The notes under the pieces are model-generated. The model made no database searches, was not told the DNA's origin, and worked only from the letters and a program-made list of their open reading frames with translations. From assembly GCA_947172415.1 (NCBI GenBank), contig OX359198.1, forward strand, positions 1,333,401 to 1,397,400: a DNA stretch of 64,000 bases. The letters run 5' to 3'. Position 1 is the first letter of the stretch, and each line of letters opens with the position of its first letter. The DNA comes from Chondrosia reniformis (lineage: Eukaryota; Porifera; Demospongiae; Chondrillida; Chondrillidae). Positions 36,949 through 49,076 of the stretch are shown piece by piece. A program made the translations under genes and the position numbers.

Positions 36949-39900
36949 CTAATGGGATGAAGGTATAGCAATATAGACAGGTAAGTAATATGTGATCATC
37001 CATGCAAAAAGGGGCATTTTCGCTTGTGACACATTGAAAACAGCTTTTTAAAATTTTACTTCCATTTAGGTAAATTCCCTATACAATGATGACATCATTG
37101 ATTGTGCAATCGCAAACCAATCAAATCAATTATTTTCGTTCAATTATATTCTACAAAAATGGCATGACATGACATCTTCGTGTTGATCCATTGCTGGTCC
37201 GTTCTCTTCACTTGATCTGAATATTAAACCTTTTAGTCTATACATTTTTAGAGGCCATGGGCAGCCCCTAAAAATGTTTTCATGACGTGATTTATGTATG
37301 GCTTCATGTTACGGATATATACAGTACAATTTACAATATACTAAGGTAATCTAATCTAATATAAATAATATAATTAAATAATTCATATGGCTCCAAGAAA
37401 GGACCTGGAAACAGAATGGGTGTATTATCATAAAGTTTAGGGTATAAAACTCATTTTAAATTAAGGGATTTTTCATTTAGGCCTCATTTGTTAAAAAACG
37501 GAGGACAAAGTCTGGATATAAAATGCCATAGGACTATAGAAAACCTATAGGAAATTTATATTGAAACCAAGTGTTATATTGATAAAAATTATCAATTGGT
37601 CAGATCACTTTAAAACAGACATATATAATGGTACATGTGTATGACAAACGTCTGGCAAAATATTGCTTAATAAAAATTGCAAAATAATCAAGATATAATG
37701 AAGAATTCAAGGTTACGATTGAACAATCTGGTGATGTATTATGATGTTTTTCTAGTGCGTCACCAACACCCTCATACTTATATTGATGCAGGCTTGAGTG
37801 AAATTCATTGTCAATGTTTATTTCAAGAATTTCAACAATTTGTTGAGTGTAAACAACATTAATTGCTGAAAACTGCACAAACCAGGTGGCTTAGCTTGGA
37901 AGCATGCGTGCAAAGTTTATTTAAGCAGTATGATGCACTCCTATCTTGCTTCAGAAGTACTGAAGAGACATCAGTACAATTTCAAAGAATCACAGCAGCT
38001 CTCAAGAAGCCAATTTCAAGGTTGTATTTGATGTTTCTATGTGATTCCCTGCCTATTATCAACATCTTCAATAAATTAATGCAAAAGCAATCTCCTACAG
38101 TGCAAATCCTTTATCGTGAGGTGAATACCTTTGTGAAGAAGCTTCTCTTGCGATTTATAAAGCCAGATGTTGTTCAAAGTACTGATATTAGTGAAATCGA
38201 TTTGAACAATGCTAGTAACTACATTGCACTTGGTGAAGTTTTTATTGGGGTTAAAGCCAAACAGTACAGTAAGGAATCTGCTTTGGCAATTAGTGACATT
38301 AGAACATTTTGGGGAACTTGTAGAGAATTTTGGATTGTTACTTCAAAGTATGCATGCATAAGCAAGCTTCCAATTGAAAACAAATTTCTTTCCAAGTTTA
38401 ATTGATTATATCCCCATGTTTACAATTACAACAATGTCAGCAATGTACTACTTGTTGCATCAAATCTCCCTCAAGTCATCAAAGAAGTAGAGAAACCAAA
38501 ACTATGTGAAGAATTCATGGATTACTGCATATCCAAGCTTCCTCAAGACTTCACCTGTTCAGAAATGTTAATTGACACATATTGACACAAAGTGAGTGAA
38601 ATTAAAGATGACTCAGATAGTGGAGAGTTGAAGTACCCCCCCTACTAGCTACGGTATCAGTCAGTAAAAACTGAACATTTTGTGGGTTCTGTATAGGTTT
38701 GCTCATGGGTTTCCGACGGTTTTACGATGGGTGGCAATGCTTCGAAAGTGAACGGTTTTACCCATTGCTCTACTAACGTGTTAACAAAAGGTATTCAACA
38801 CATACGTATGTAATTCAAGAAGTGTTACAATCGTTCAGTAGTGCAAAAATATTGCATATAAACATTCCTAACATTAACAACTTGATATCGACAGACAGGT
38901 AAAACCGTTGCAAGATTAGAAAGGGTTTATCGAACAGTTTACAAACAGGTAGACACCAGGACAGGTACGGGCATTGACTGTTTAGTTTTTACTGACTGGT
39001 ATCGTAATTTAGCTAAGCCCGTGTTAATCATGATCATTCCTCATGGAAATGCTGATATTGAGAGGCTGTTCAGCCACATGGGGCTTAATAAAACAAAGCT
39101 AAGAAATAGCCTTGTGGTAGAGACTCTAACAGCATTGCTAGCTAGAGCTTCAATTTAATGTCAACCAACACAGTAGATGTTGACACGGTATAGAAATGCA
39201 ATGGCATTACGTAATACAGACTCCCCTGTTTGAACAAAGTAAATTGTAGTTATGTGTATATTAGGATTTGAATTTTGTGACTTGTAAATTTAGGATTTTT
39301 GTTTATGTGAATTGGGACAATTATGAAATAATGTTGGCAGCACTGCATAAGGTGGTGGATGGTGTGGTACATTCACCAGACTTTTGTTGCATGTAAAAAT
39401 TAACATTGGATATAGATTGGGACTACAAAGACATATTACCTTAGCAGTTTATACTTGAGCACTTCATTTTATAGCTATAACACTCCCCCATGCACTTGTT
39501 TCTTTAAATTTGCTTAAAAGTATAATATAGAGTACTCTAACAATGCAAAAAAAGTAAATTGCTTTAGTTTTAGTGTTATTATTTCTTGGACTGAAAGGAG
39601 TACAGTACCTGATATCATGTTTATAACAACGTATAAATTAAGTGTAATAATAGGTGCGTATTACCGAATATCTTTCCGTAACATTAAGCCATACAACAGA
39701 GTCGGCAAATGAAAACAATATAGGCTGATAAGACCAAGTGCATGCTCATTCGTTCCTCAAGAACCAGAGTTGATCCACCACCCCTCCACATCCACCTCTC
39801 TGGCTCTGAAATTGAGCAGGTCTCCAGTTTCAAGCTTCTTGGTGTCCTTGTTAACGACACTCTGACCTGGACTGACCACATCAACCACGTTGCTTCTAGG

Positions 39901-42900
39901 ATGGGACGTGGAGTGAACCTCCTCAGGCGTTTATCCTGGTTTCTTCCCCAATCCCTCCTGGTCCTCTACCTCAAGTCTTATATCTTGCCTTTGGTTGACT
40001 ACTGCGATGTGGTATGGGACAACTGTACCCAACATGACTCTCGTCATCTCCAGTCCCTTTTCAATTATGCTTGTCGTCTTGCCCTCCATCGCCCTCGTCT
40101 CTCATCTTCCTCTGCCCTCTGGAAGGAACTCGGTCTTACGTCACTGCACAACCGTAGGAGGCTTCATCTTGCGGAGCTAACTTACAAGTGTCTCAATTCA
40201 CTTGCTCCTCACCATCTCTCATCCCTCTTCCGTCTCCCCACCCACCACCACAACACACGAAGGAATAACCTCATCAACCTTCCCACGGTCAGGACGACAT
40301 TTGGACAGCATGCAGTTTCATTTCGAGGTGCATCCCTGTGGTGGTCTCTACCTGCCTCACTACGTGATTCTGGATCACTAAAGAATTTCTCAAGGACTGC
40401 ACACGATTATTTTGACTCACACACATGATCCTTTCCTTTATATTTATTAAATCTGCATGACTCTTACTTATTTGAATCTCAGAACTGTTATGTTTTTGTC
40501 CTTTTGTATTACTGTATTTTACAGGGTGCCTAGAATAGTAGCCACTGGCTAAAGGCTTTCCCTGTTTAAATAAGCTTACCAAACCAAACCAAATAGGCCT
40601 AAGGGTGAAAATAGCATATCAGTGGCCCTTTAAATCCTTAAAGCAGAAGAACTTTTAAGCCTACAAACAGCTATATACATAAGTTTTATACAAAGGAATC
40701 ATAATTTACCTGATTGGTTAAAGCTAGGCATAATGATGTTAACTGTACTGTTGCTAATGTCTCCAGTGATTATCACGTTTCCTTGCTGCAATGTGTACTG
40801 TTTGAAATGTTCTTTCTGTTTATTTTTTAAAGTTTCTGAATCAATACTTTCCTCTTTTGGTTTATCAGTGTTGACTATATAACTTAGTGAAGCTTCATCC
40901 ATAATCTGAAAACACTAAGTTTAGTAGCAAGACAAAAAGAATACCCGTATATACATAGCCATTTCAAGGAGGCTACAGACAACACTTGCTTACGTACATT
41001 TCCTCAAGTGTAATCATCGATTAGAAAGAATCTAGTTCTTCTTTTACTTTAGTCACTGAATACCTTAAATAAAGCTCTCTGAGCTTATGATTTACGCATG
41101 TCCATGTGTATTTATAGAAACAATATATAGGCATTAATTGGGTACTTTCCAAGGGAAATAACCATTAAACTAACACAGCAAGTGAGTGGGATGGCAAATT
41201 AGGTACTTTCCAAGGGAAATAACCATTGTTAAACTAACAAGGATTCTACCCACAGTAAGTGAGCAACTTAGGTGTTTTCCATTTACTATTCCATGAGAGA
41301 CCTCCTGTGTGCTGTCTGAAAGGCATAAAAGCTACTGGTACTTTACATTCCTTTACATGTATCTATACATATATGTATATACTGGTAAAATTAAATAACA
41401 TCATCATTGAACTCTGGATATTACCTCGGCCCACTCATGTCCCCTGAGGAGCGCAATGAGCTAGCCACTCAAATTTCCATAGTATGCCATACTGATGAGT
41501 CCTAATAAGGACAAAACAGCTGTCTATGGCTCGACTATCTTTTTGAGCGGCTAGGGGGAGACTCTGGTTCCCATGAAGCGGACTTCGGTTCTGCCCATTA
41601 GCTCATTGTGCTCCTCAGGGGACATGAGTGGGCAGGGGTTATCAATGCTTTAGGATCGGCCTTAGATCTTAAAGTTCCCCTATTTTTCTATATATAAAAT
41701 TAAAGTTGTATTATGCATATATAGACGTACAGGCTTAAAGTGCTAGTAGCTCTTATACCCTTCAGACAGCAAACAGGAGATCTATCATGGAACTTGCATA
41801 ATTGACATATTAAATTCTCTAAGTAAGTACGTATATTGAAAAAATTAATTTAATATATATGGGCGAGTCAATTGTTTGTGATCTAAAGTGGCATGACCTG
41901 AAAGTGCTGGAGGTTGAACACTAAAATTATTCATTACCAGGTTGGAGTTTCCTAAACAAACAAATTTAAAGCCAGACACAAGAGTATACATACATAGCCA
42001 CCACAGCTATGTAAGTAATATACATATTCAAAGCAAGTTTTTATAGCCAACTCAGCTAGTAGTCACCTGATAAGTCTAGTGGTCTGACTACCTTATATAT
42101 ATTCCATCCAGTTACCATAACAACATGGGGAGGTCACTAAAGTCCTAAAATCCAATTGCTTCTGTGTAATATTGTTTAACTCTTCCATGAACATTCTCAC
42201 ATTCATATATTATATAAAATGTGTTTATCCAATACACTGTTGGAGGACACATTAAGTCTTCATTACTAATTTAATTGAAAAAACTCAGTATTTGATGAAC
42301 AAGTAGCACAATTCTGTCCAAATATGCAATATAAAGAGCCTGTACTCACAGATGCTAAAGGCATATAACCCATAAGGTGACGAAGGAGTGGTGTAGTTAA
42401 TTGAAGAAGCATAAATTTAAGGCCCTGTCTACTTAAAAGTTTAAAATAACTACATGCTGTTTAACTGATCCATGTTTACAGTTTTAGCAGTTAAAACTGG
42501 TTCTAAATACATGTGTTTTTCCATCTGACATTACCAACAATCCTATCACTTCGCTATACACTTTTAAGCTTTCACAGCTTTTAAAAACTTTTATACTAAG
42601 ATGTACCAGTACATGATCACCATGCTCAAGTGCTATATAACTACTGATTGTTTTTTTATTAAACTATTGCACATGTTTCTGTTTAAGCTACACCTAAATG
42701 TGTCTTGTCTTGATAGAGAGATTTACACCACTGTTGCCATGTCACATTAAAAGATCTAAAGTCCCCCTCAGCCACACTCCTCTCAGGAAGTGTCTGGTTA
42801 GCCAATGAGCCTGGCCCTATATACATATGTACATATTTAATATAAAATCAGCAAAGAACTCATTAGAGTCTGTTGCATATGAAAAAATGACATATTAAAC

Positions 42901-45540
42901 TCTATTGTGGATCATATTCATGCATACGTATGTAATACTGGCAAATTATGTTTAAAAACATTAAATTTCAGAAATTACTTACAAATAGCATATTTAAATT
43001 TAAAACTACTCACAGTAATTAAACATAAACGTAATGAACAGCTGTACAAAGTATATTTATGCATAAATATAAAAATCCTTGACCATGCATATCTGAGCTA
43101 CATGGATGATATCTGAGCTACATGGGTGATACCTGAGCTACATGGATGATACCTTAGCTATTTTCAGTGCCATGTACGTACGTATATATACAGGCACTAT
43201 TCCTCTCACTACTTTCATTTGTGATTGGTGTCACAGCTTGACCTTAGGTTTCACTTTCCAAAATGTTATCTTGAAATACTAAAAATGATTAATAAATGAA
43301 AAATAATAATAACATTTTAAAAATACATTGGAACCTCACAAATACGACCACCTTTGGGACCACATTTTTTGGTCTTAATTTTGAGGTGGTCCTAATTCTG
43401 AAATTATTACGTACATGTACACGTAGGAAATATCTGTCAACAAAATAGTGGACGCTCAGCTGGCTTTCGTTTAAATAAGCTTTTTCTTCCTTAACGTTGA
43501 GCATTGAACCAGCGAAAGGGATTTAGAAAGCATTTTTACTAAGTTAAAGCTTGCACAAACGTTTTCTATGAGATATGGCATTGGCGACGACCGGAATTCG
43601 AACTTTGTTTTCATACCTGGTCGTTATACCGAGGTTATTTTAATAATATCGGTCCGAAAATAGTGGTCGTAAAAGTAAATTCCGAGGTGGTCGCTTTTCT
43701 GAACACCTAAAGTACAGCGCGAGATACAAGAATTACTCGGGACCAAAAAAATGTGTTGCAATTTTGAGGTGGTCTTAATACTGAGGTGGTCGTTAAGCGA
43801 GGTTTCACTGTATTTATATAAATGGAACAAATAGTTTCAGACACTATAGCTCACTTCTGATGCACAATCTTCTGGAGTTCTACCCTCAAGATCTTTCTTG
43901 TTCACATCAGCATTGTGCTGAATCTACATTATTTGAATATGAAATAAGTAATGGTTTAGGTACGTATGTAAGCACAACTTATTGTTAATGATATCATAAT
44001 ATTGAACACAGGGGATGTTCATACTATTGAGAGAATAAAAGTCAAAAAACTTTTAATATTACACAAATGGTGTCTCCACACTGAAACCAGCAATTGAATT
44101 ATTAATAATTGATGTAAAACCACTTATCCAATGTTTTCTTAGTTGAAACAAACTACTTACCAGTAGAAGACATGTCTCAGCATCTCCTCTCGCAGCTGCC
44201 ATATGTACAGGATCTACTTGACTGCCATGTTCTAACAATACTTTGGTAACTTCCACCTATTTAAAGATAAAAGAATACACTATTCAATACAGCATTGCAT
44301 CAAAACTGATTGAATGTAGCAGTTATATCTTGCAAATTGTGATAAAACATGGCAATCAAGGTGATTGCCTATTACCACTGACAAGACAGTATACATTAAA
44401 TTAGATTACAATAAAGACATTCTAGCTAAAGTAGTCAGAAAATGTCACATTGTTCAACATTATATGGTATATCAACTGTATTATAGAATAGAAAGCACTA
44501 ATTACATAAAATACTTACAGTTTCAGCATATTGAAGTGGTATCTTATTCCACATGTCCTTCTTGTTCACATCAGCTTTATGTTTCAGCTATTAAATCAAT
44601 ATACACATAAACATCAATAACAAAACCTTACAAAACAAACATTCATACAATACTACACTTACCAGTAGTTGACATGTCTCAGCATCTCCTCTCTCAGCTG
44701 CCATATGTAATAGAGTTTGTACATCACTATCCACAGATCTACTTGACTGCCATGTTCTAACAATACTTTGGTAACTCCCACCTGTAGACAATGTGTATTT
44801 GAATATATAAATATACATGACATTGAAGTAGTAATTTAAATTTAAATGCTGAAGATGACCTATATATATATGAACGCAACAAATACTTACATTCACTTTA
44901 CACACATAAGGAATTCTAACTTGTTTCACTGCTTTTAGAAACAAGCTGCTCTTATAAACACATGAATACAGTCCACTAATAAAACTGGTAATGTCAGCTA
45001 ATAAAACAATTCTCTCATTTTAGTGATATACATAAGACACAACAGAAGATCAAACAATCAGTTCTCACTTTAGCATAATGTAATGGTACTCTATGATCAT
45101 AATCCTTTACATGTACATCAGCACCCAACTCGAGGAGGTAGAGAACAATATCTAGGTGATTGTGTTGAACAGCTACATGAAGCGGAGTCCTTCCAGTTCG
45201 ATTTATTACACTGTTTACATTGCTCTTGTTAATAAGTTCTTGTATCTGAGAAAGAAATGTAATTAGACTGGTTTACAAAAGATGTCAGAAAGAAGAAGTG
45301 AGTAAGTAGTAACAGGATAAACATTCCTACTACAAAAGGGAATTCTATTTCATACAAACCTTAAGCTTGTCTCCATTCTTAATGCAATTAAAAGTTTTAT
45401 CCAGTCTCATTGGATGAATAAGTCGTTTTTGAGGTTTTCTTACTAGCTCCGATGAATCAGTTAGCTTTGGAGTAGTGAATCGTTCGTGGGCTATGCTTAA
45501 ATTAGTCGCACTTGATTTCGTTGAGCTTAAATTATTACCC
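36308..45540 (-). CDS. ANK gene copy D: ankyrin start joined to a different C-terminal domain
   Basis: Exon 1 45540-45361 (MGNNLSSTKSS, myristoylation-type start), ankyrin exon about 45248-45072, alpha 44781 with beta about 44589, alpha 44256 (shortened: GSQVDPV runs straight into HMAAARGDAETC, removing the TPLH motif), last short ankyrin exon about 43925-43853, then instead of Roc-COR a linker exon 40905-40710 and a C-terminal exon 36948-36308. Phase 1 at 40710 matches 36948 (Ser, then GAT = Asp, QCCEVPV). The exon equal to YFKETFWKSQ (about 43280-43205) carries an 11-bp insertion and a TGA, so it must be skipped or the gene is dead. The big intron hosts a hAT relic and a LINE end. Confidence 0.55.
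37600..39160 (+). pseudogene. hAT-type transposase relic
   Basis: 37800-38405 encodes LLKTAQTRWLSLEACVQSLF and a long helical body as in the RNase H-like part of hAT/ZBED-like transposases; an in-frame TAA at about 37860 precedes it. 39010-39160 encodes IIPHGNADIERLFSHM and KTKLRNSL..ETLTALL, the hAT C-terminal dimerisation region. Between them, at about 38651, a MITE is inserted. Stops and frame changes show it is dead. It lies antisense within the large intron of copy D. Terminal repeats not identified. Confidence 0.7.
38651..39005. mobile_element. MITE nested in the hAT relic
   Basis: About 355 bp with inverted ends ACGGTATCAGTCAGTAAAAA / TTTTTACTGACTGGTATCGT. It separates the hAT body from its C-terminal region. 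Both flanks contain TAGCT, a possible target duplication whose limits I cannot fix. Family unassigned. Confidence 0.7.
39727..40590 (+). mobile_element. 3' end of a LINE (CR1/L2-like reverse transcriptase)
   Basis: From ADKTKCMLIRSS (end of the RT palm) through SFKLLGVLVNDTLTWTDHI, ILPLVDYCDVVWDN, LQSLFNYACRLAL and TVRTTFGQHAVSFRGASLWWSLP to a stop at 40428, the standard C-terminal part of CR1/L2/Jockey-type reverse transcriptases. About 230 codons are open, so it is fairly young. A 3' tail with the hairpin-like GGTGCCTAGAATAGTAGCC / GGCTAAAGGC and an ACCAA-repeat end follows. It is 5'-truncated at about 39.7 kb, as LINE insertions commonly are. Confidence 0.85.
40710..40905 (-). CDS. Linker exon of copy D
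   Basis: 65 codons (MDEASLSYIVNTDKPKEESI, then basic/helical sequence, then NVIITGDISNSTVNIIMP). It starts after TTTTCAG and ends at GTAAAT in phase 1. The short beta-like NSTVNI stretch is shared with 35436-35568. No domain recognised. Confidence 0.55.
41140..41240. repeat. Short direct duplication
   Basis: GGTACTTTCCAAGGGAAATA occurs at about 41140 and again at about 41202, with the following ACCATT...AAACTAAC also repeated. Two copies of about 60 bp in an intron. Confidence 0.6.
41429..41632. mobile_element. Inverted-repeat element around a hammerhead ribozyme
   Basis: Arms of about 33 bp: CCCACTCATGTCCCCTGAGG (41430-41449) continuing to AATGAGCTA, and its inverse TAGCTCATT...CCTCAGGGGACATGAGTGGG (41600-41632). 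Right-arm-plus-neighbour fragments, without the ribozyme, are at about 10924-11010 and 63015-63105. Type uncertain: a Penelope-like terminal repeat or a retrozyme-like element are both possible. Confidence 0.5.
41461..41554 (+). ncRNA. Type I hammerhead ribozyme (G12 changed to A)
   Basis: Stem I is long: CTAGCC/GGCTAG (41461-41466 with 41549-41554), CTCAAA/TTTGAG, ATAGT/ACTAT and GCCATA/TATGGC (41486-41491 with 41525-41530), separated by internal loops. Core CTGATGA 41492-41498; stem II GTCC-TAATAA-GGAC 41499-41512; then AAAA where GAAA is expected; stem III ACAG/CTGT with no loop (41516-41523); cleavage base C 41524 after GT. Loopless stem III is typical of hammerheads that act as dimers. 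The G12A change removes the general base, so this copy is probably inactive, while every stem is intact. Confidence 0.75.
41660..43080. other. Intron sequence, nothing recognised
   Basis: AT-rich sequence within the copy D gene between the hammerhead element and the 20-bp repeats. I see no exon, RNA gene or element ends here. Confidence 0.4.
43090..43165. repeat. 20-bp minisatellite, three copies
   Basis: GAGCTACATGGRTGATAYCT in three copies, the short counterpart of the arrays at 26105 and 55755. Confidence 0.8.
43326..43810. mobile_element. mariner-type MITE, copy D intron
   Basis: 485 bp between TA dinucleotides; ends CATTGGAACCTCAC / GCGAGGTTTCACTG. Contains repeated GAGGTGGTC blocks inward of each end. 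Same family as 54549-55072. Confidence 0.8.
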
Positions 45541-45743
45541 ATCGCAACTATATCTGCAGAAATTCACTCCAATCGATACCTTTGTGGAAGTTCTACTAAA
45601 GCGTACACGCCCATACAATTCAGACGCCATTTTATTTACAGCTTTCAGGTCTGGCCGTAGGAGACTTAGGTACGCAGGTATTTTCCCCACGTCTGTTATG
45701 TTGTCCATTGCGATTTGAGATCTGATGACCTTTTCTCTTTCAG
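45541..45743. promoter_or_regulatory. Divergent promoter D
   Basis: 203 bp between the copy D start (45540) and CAR-like copy 2 first exon. Has CGCCATTTTATTT (about 45625-45637) and GGTATTTTCCCCACGTCTGT (about 45678-45697) as in gaps A and C. Confidence 0.5.
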
Positions 45744-45944
45744 GAACGTCTCATCTTGTGAGGTGCTGAACATTACAGTAGATAATGGAACAGAGTCTAG
45801 TTGTGTAAAGAGATGTTGCAATATGGAGTCAACTGGAGTGAGTACATGTCTCCTTACACTTCAGTACCTTATGTGGTACACTATTATCAGACAACTTGTA
45901 TGTAATAATGAAAATTATTAGGCATACTGAATGTTGAATATAGT

Positions 45945-46062
45945 ACTATTGTATTGGACAATTTAGCTCACCATCAAGTAGATCAAACTTCCAATGATTG
46001 TAAGGTTTTACCCATCTCTATAGTTTGATCTACTTGATAGTGAGCTAGATTGTCCAATTTGA
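45945..46062. repeat. Fold-back element, copy 2
   Basis: Same inverted repeat as 10319-10442 (TTGGACAATTTAGCTCACCA / GGTGAGCTA-type inverse). Its right end abuts the deletion joint of CAR-like copy 2. Confidence 0.7.
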
Positions 46063-46349
46063 TTATGTGGTCTAACATGATGTCACATGTAGTGATGTAA
46101 TGTGCATGTACGTAGGATGTTGTTACATTTTGGTTTTATTCATTGACATATCTAGTTAAGAGAAATTGCTCAATTGCATAATCTACCAGGATGGGAAATT
46201 TCCATTGCTGTTTTGATTGAACCAGAGCAGTTTACTCCAGAGAATGGGCTCCTCACAGCAACTTTCAAACTGTCCAGACCCAAGCTGGAACTAAAGTACA
46301 GAGACGAACTGGCCCAGCTCATCAGTGGAACAGAAGGCAAAGGAGCCCT

Positions 46350-46556
46350 GTAGGTAATGGTATAGGTAACAGTATGTAACAGTATGTAACAGTATGTAGG
46401 TAACGGTATAGGTAACTGTATGTAGGTAACAGTATAGGTAACTGTATGTAGGTAATGGTATAGGTAACTGTATGTAGGTAACAGTATAGGTAACTGTATG
46501 TAGGTAACGGTATAGGTAACTGTATGTAGGTAATGGTATAGGTAACTGTATGTTAC
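46350..46556. repeat. 26-bp minisatellite, short allele
   Basis: About eight units of the GTAACAGTATAG-GTAACTGTATGTAG family at the paralogous place of the 5.3-kb array, again beginning at the splice donor. Confidence 0.9.
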
Positions 46557-46919
46557 GTATATGAATGTACATAAAAGTAAACTGTATTATGTAGTATGAA
46601 ATAAGGTTTTGTACATACTTACTATTATGTTTATATACATGAGCATTTGATTGAGAGAGTTAATTTACTTTTGAAAAAATGAATCATTAATTGAGACACT
46701 TTCTTTATAATGCTAAATGTTCACTGCAGGTCAGTAGAGGAAGATATCACTAATGTGATTGTTCAGTGTTTCTTTGATGGTCAACCCAATGAGAATGAGG
46801 TACAAGAAGAAATGAAAATGTCATCATTCTCTCAGCTTGGAGGAGATTCTATAGCAGCTCTGCAGGTACGTACATAAACATGTATGCTTGTACATTGACT
46901 ATAATGGATAATATATGCC

Positions 46920-47042
46920 TAGCATGTATTATATGTATATATACGTATATATGTACATATATAAGTGTGTATACGTATATGTATATACGTATATGTACGT
47001 ACAGTATATTCAAATGTACATATATACATATATGCATATAGT
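46920..47042. repeat. TA-rich low-complexity stretch
   Basis: TATATACGTATATGTACATA-type sequence, counterpart of 18480-18612. Confidence 0.65.
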
Positions 47043-48486
47043 ATGTTATTAATAGTTATACTTGCAAAGACAATTTAGTCCAAGAATGCTTTGTTAACAT
47101 TTAGATTTATCTCTGTATGTCCAACTTAGTGTGTTAATACAGTGAAAAGGAGGCTTGGAGTAGCTATTACAGCTGCAGATGTATTAGGTAGTACAGTGGG
47201 GCAGTTGGTTGACTATATTGTGAAACACTCTAATAAAGAGCTTGTTAATATGGCTTTATACCAGCAGTTATGTGATGGTAAGATATTCACATTAACAAAC
47301 TTGCACTCATACCTATACATTCATTTATAAAACAAATATTATACATGTACACGAAGTATCAGTACTTGTATATGCAAAATAGCTCTTAGATATGTATAAC
47401 TTAATGTGAACTAATTCAGGTTGTATGGATTGGATGATATGAAGGTTGTATGTATAGTAAATATAACTGTTTTAATGTATTGTAGTAAGTACTGTACGTA
47501 TATACGTATTGTACTAAGGAAGATGGCAATTTCTTATTCTCTCTTCTCTTTCAGCTGGTCAGACTGTTAATGAAGTTAGTGAGAGTGAACTGATTAAACA
47601 AGATATCAATTTGGATTTGCTTCTTGAAGAATGTGGTCCCATTTCCAAATTTGAAAATGAAAATCAGAAAGATAGCAACATCACTGTGCTTCTTACAGGA
47701 TGCACTGGATTTCTAGGAAAATTTGTTTTAATGGAACTGCTGAAAGACTCAAGAGTTTGCAAAGTGTACTGTCACTTTAGAGGAACTGAATCAAGTTGGT
47801 TCACATTTCATTTTATTTTAATGTGTCTAATTGTAACATTCATTGAATATGGATAGGTTTATATTATTCTTCGTGATTGTGCAATAGTGACACACACGTG
47901 TGCGAAGGATAGGGGTTGGAAGGGAGACTAAGGTTTAGTATATTGAGTCCATTGTAGTGACGGGTCAATTACTAATTTTGAGTTGTTGCATTATATACTG
48001 TATTTACATGAATTGAAAGTCTTTCAAATAGAATGACTGTTTTATCTTACAATATACTGTAATTGTAATTGTAATGTTGTATTGTTAGACAAATCCACTC
48101 AGTTCGAGGCACGAGTATCATTGTCCTATTTAAATGGTGAACAGTGATTGTCTTATAGTCATTCAATTTTCCATCTTTGATGGCTGGGCGGGATCGTAGT
48201 GGTTTGCTCATATTCATTATAACCTTTACACTGGTTTTGTGCTATTAACTTCCCTTTCAATGTAAATATGCCTGTTCATACTGTAGATGGTGATAGTGGA
48301 ATGGAGTATTTGCTGTCAGTTTTGAAAGATTCAGACCTATTCTTGTCAGATGAGCTATACAAGAAACATTTTGAAGAGAAGTGTATTCCCTTACAAGGAG
48401 ACCTCAGAAAGCCTAACCTCGGCCTCTCTGTGGAGTGCTTTACTGAATTGTCAGATCTGGTGGATGTGGTGATTCACAATGGTGCA

Positions 48487-48715
48487 CATGTTAATCATGT
48501 GTTACCTTATAATGGTGAGTGTGTGTGTTAATCATGTGTTACCTTATACTGGTGAGTGTGTGTGTTAATCATGTGTTACCTTATACTGGTGAGTGTGTAT
48601 GTTAATCATGTGTTACCTTATACTGGTGAGTGTGTGTGTTAATCATGTGTTACCTTATACTGGTGAGTGTGTATGTTAATCATGGGTTACCTTATACTGG
48701 TTAGTGTGTATGTAC
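48487..48715 (+). repeat. 37-bp exon-junction minisatellite, copy 2
   Basis: About six units of the exon end plus donor (TTACCTTATACTGGTGAGTG) after exon 48287-48514. The first, genuine junction reads TATAATG before GTGAGT, differing from the later units. Confidence 0.88.
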
Positions 48716-49017
48716 TACATTTGAAGTGAGCAAAACGATAGAATTGTTACTGATTTTGAAATACAGCAACACTTTAATACTAATAAAGTAATTTCATATG
48801 TACGTACTGTACTTGTGTATACTTGTTGTATTTGATATAACTGCATGATTGTTCCTATTCAGATTTGAGGAGTGCTAATGTACAAAGCACTAAGGAATTG
48901 ATTAAAGGAGGAGGAAGAACTTAGTCTACATTTCCACTATTGGTGTGTTTGGAGGTGGACAAGTGGAACCAGATGAGTACACTGACATCACACAACAAAG
49001 GTAATATTCAAGTAATT

Positions 49018-49076
49018 GGTTAGCACATGGTCAGCACATGGTTAGCACATGGTTAGCACATGGTTAGCACATGGTC
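49018..49076. repeat. 11-bp tandem repeat, copy 2
   Basis: About five copies of GGTTAGCACAT after exon 48863-49000. Confidence 0.85.

Noticed and set aside
44365-44610. Plus-strand frames across ankyrin introns (also 33579, 57673, 58200, 58783)
   Set aside because: They recur only because the intron is part of the duplicated cassette; they include splice sites of the minus-strand gene and shift between copies.
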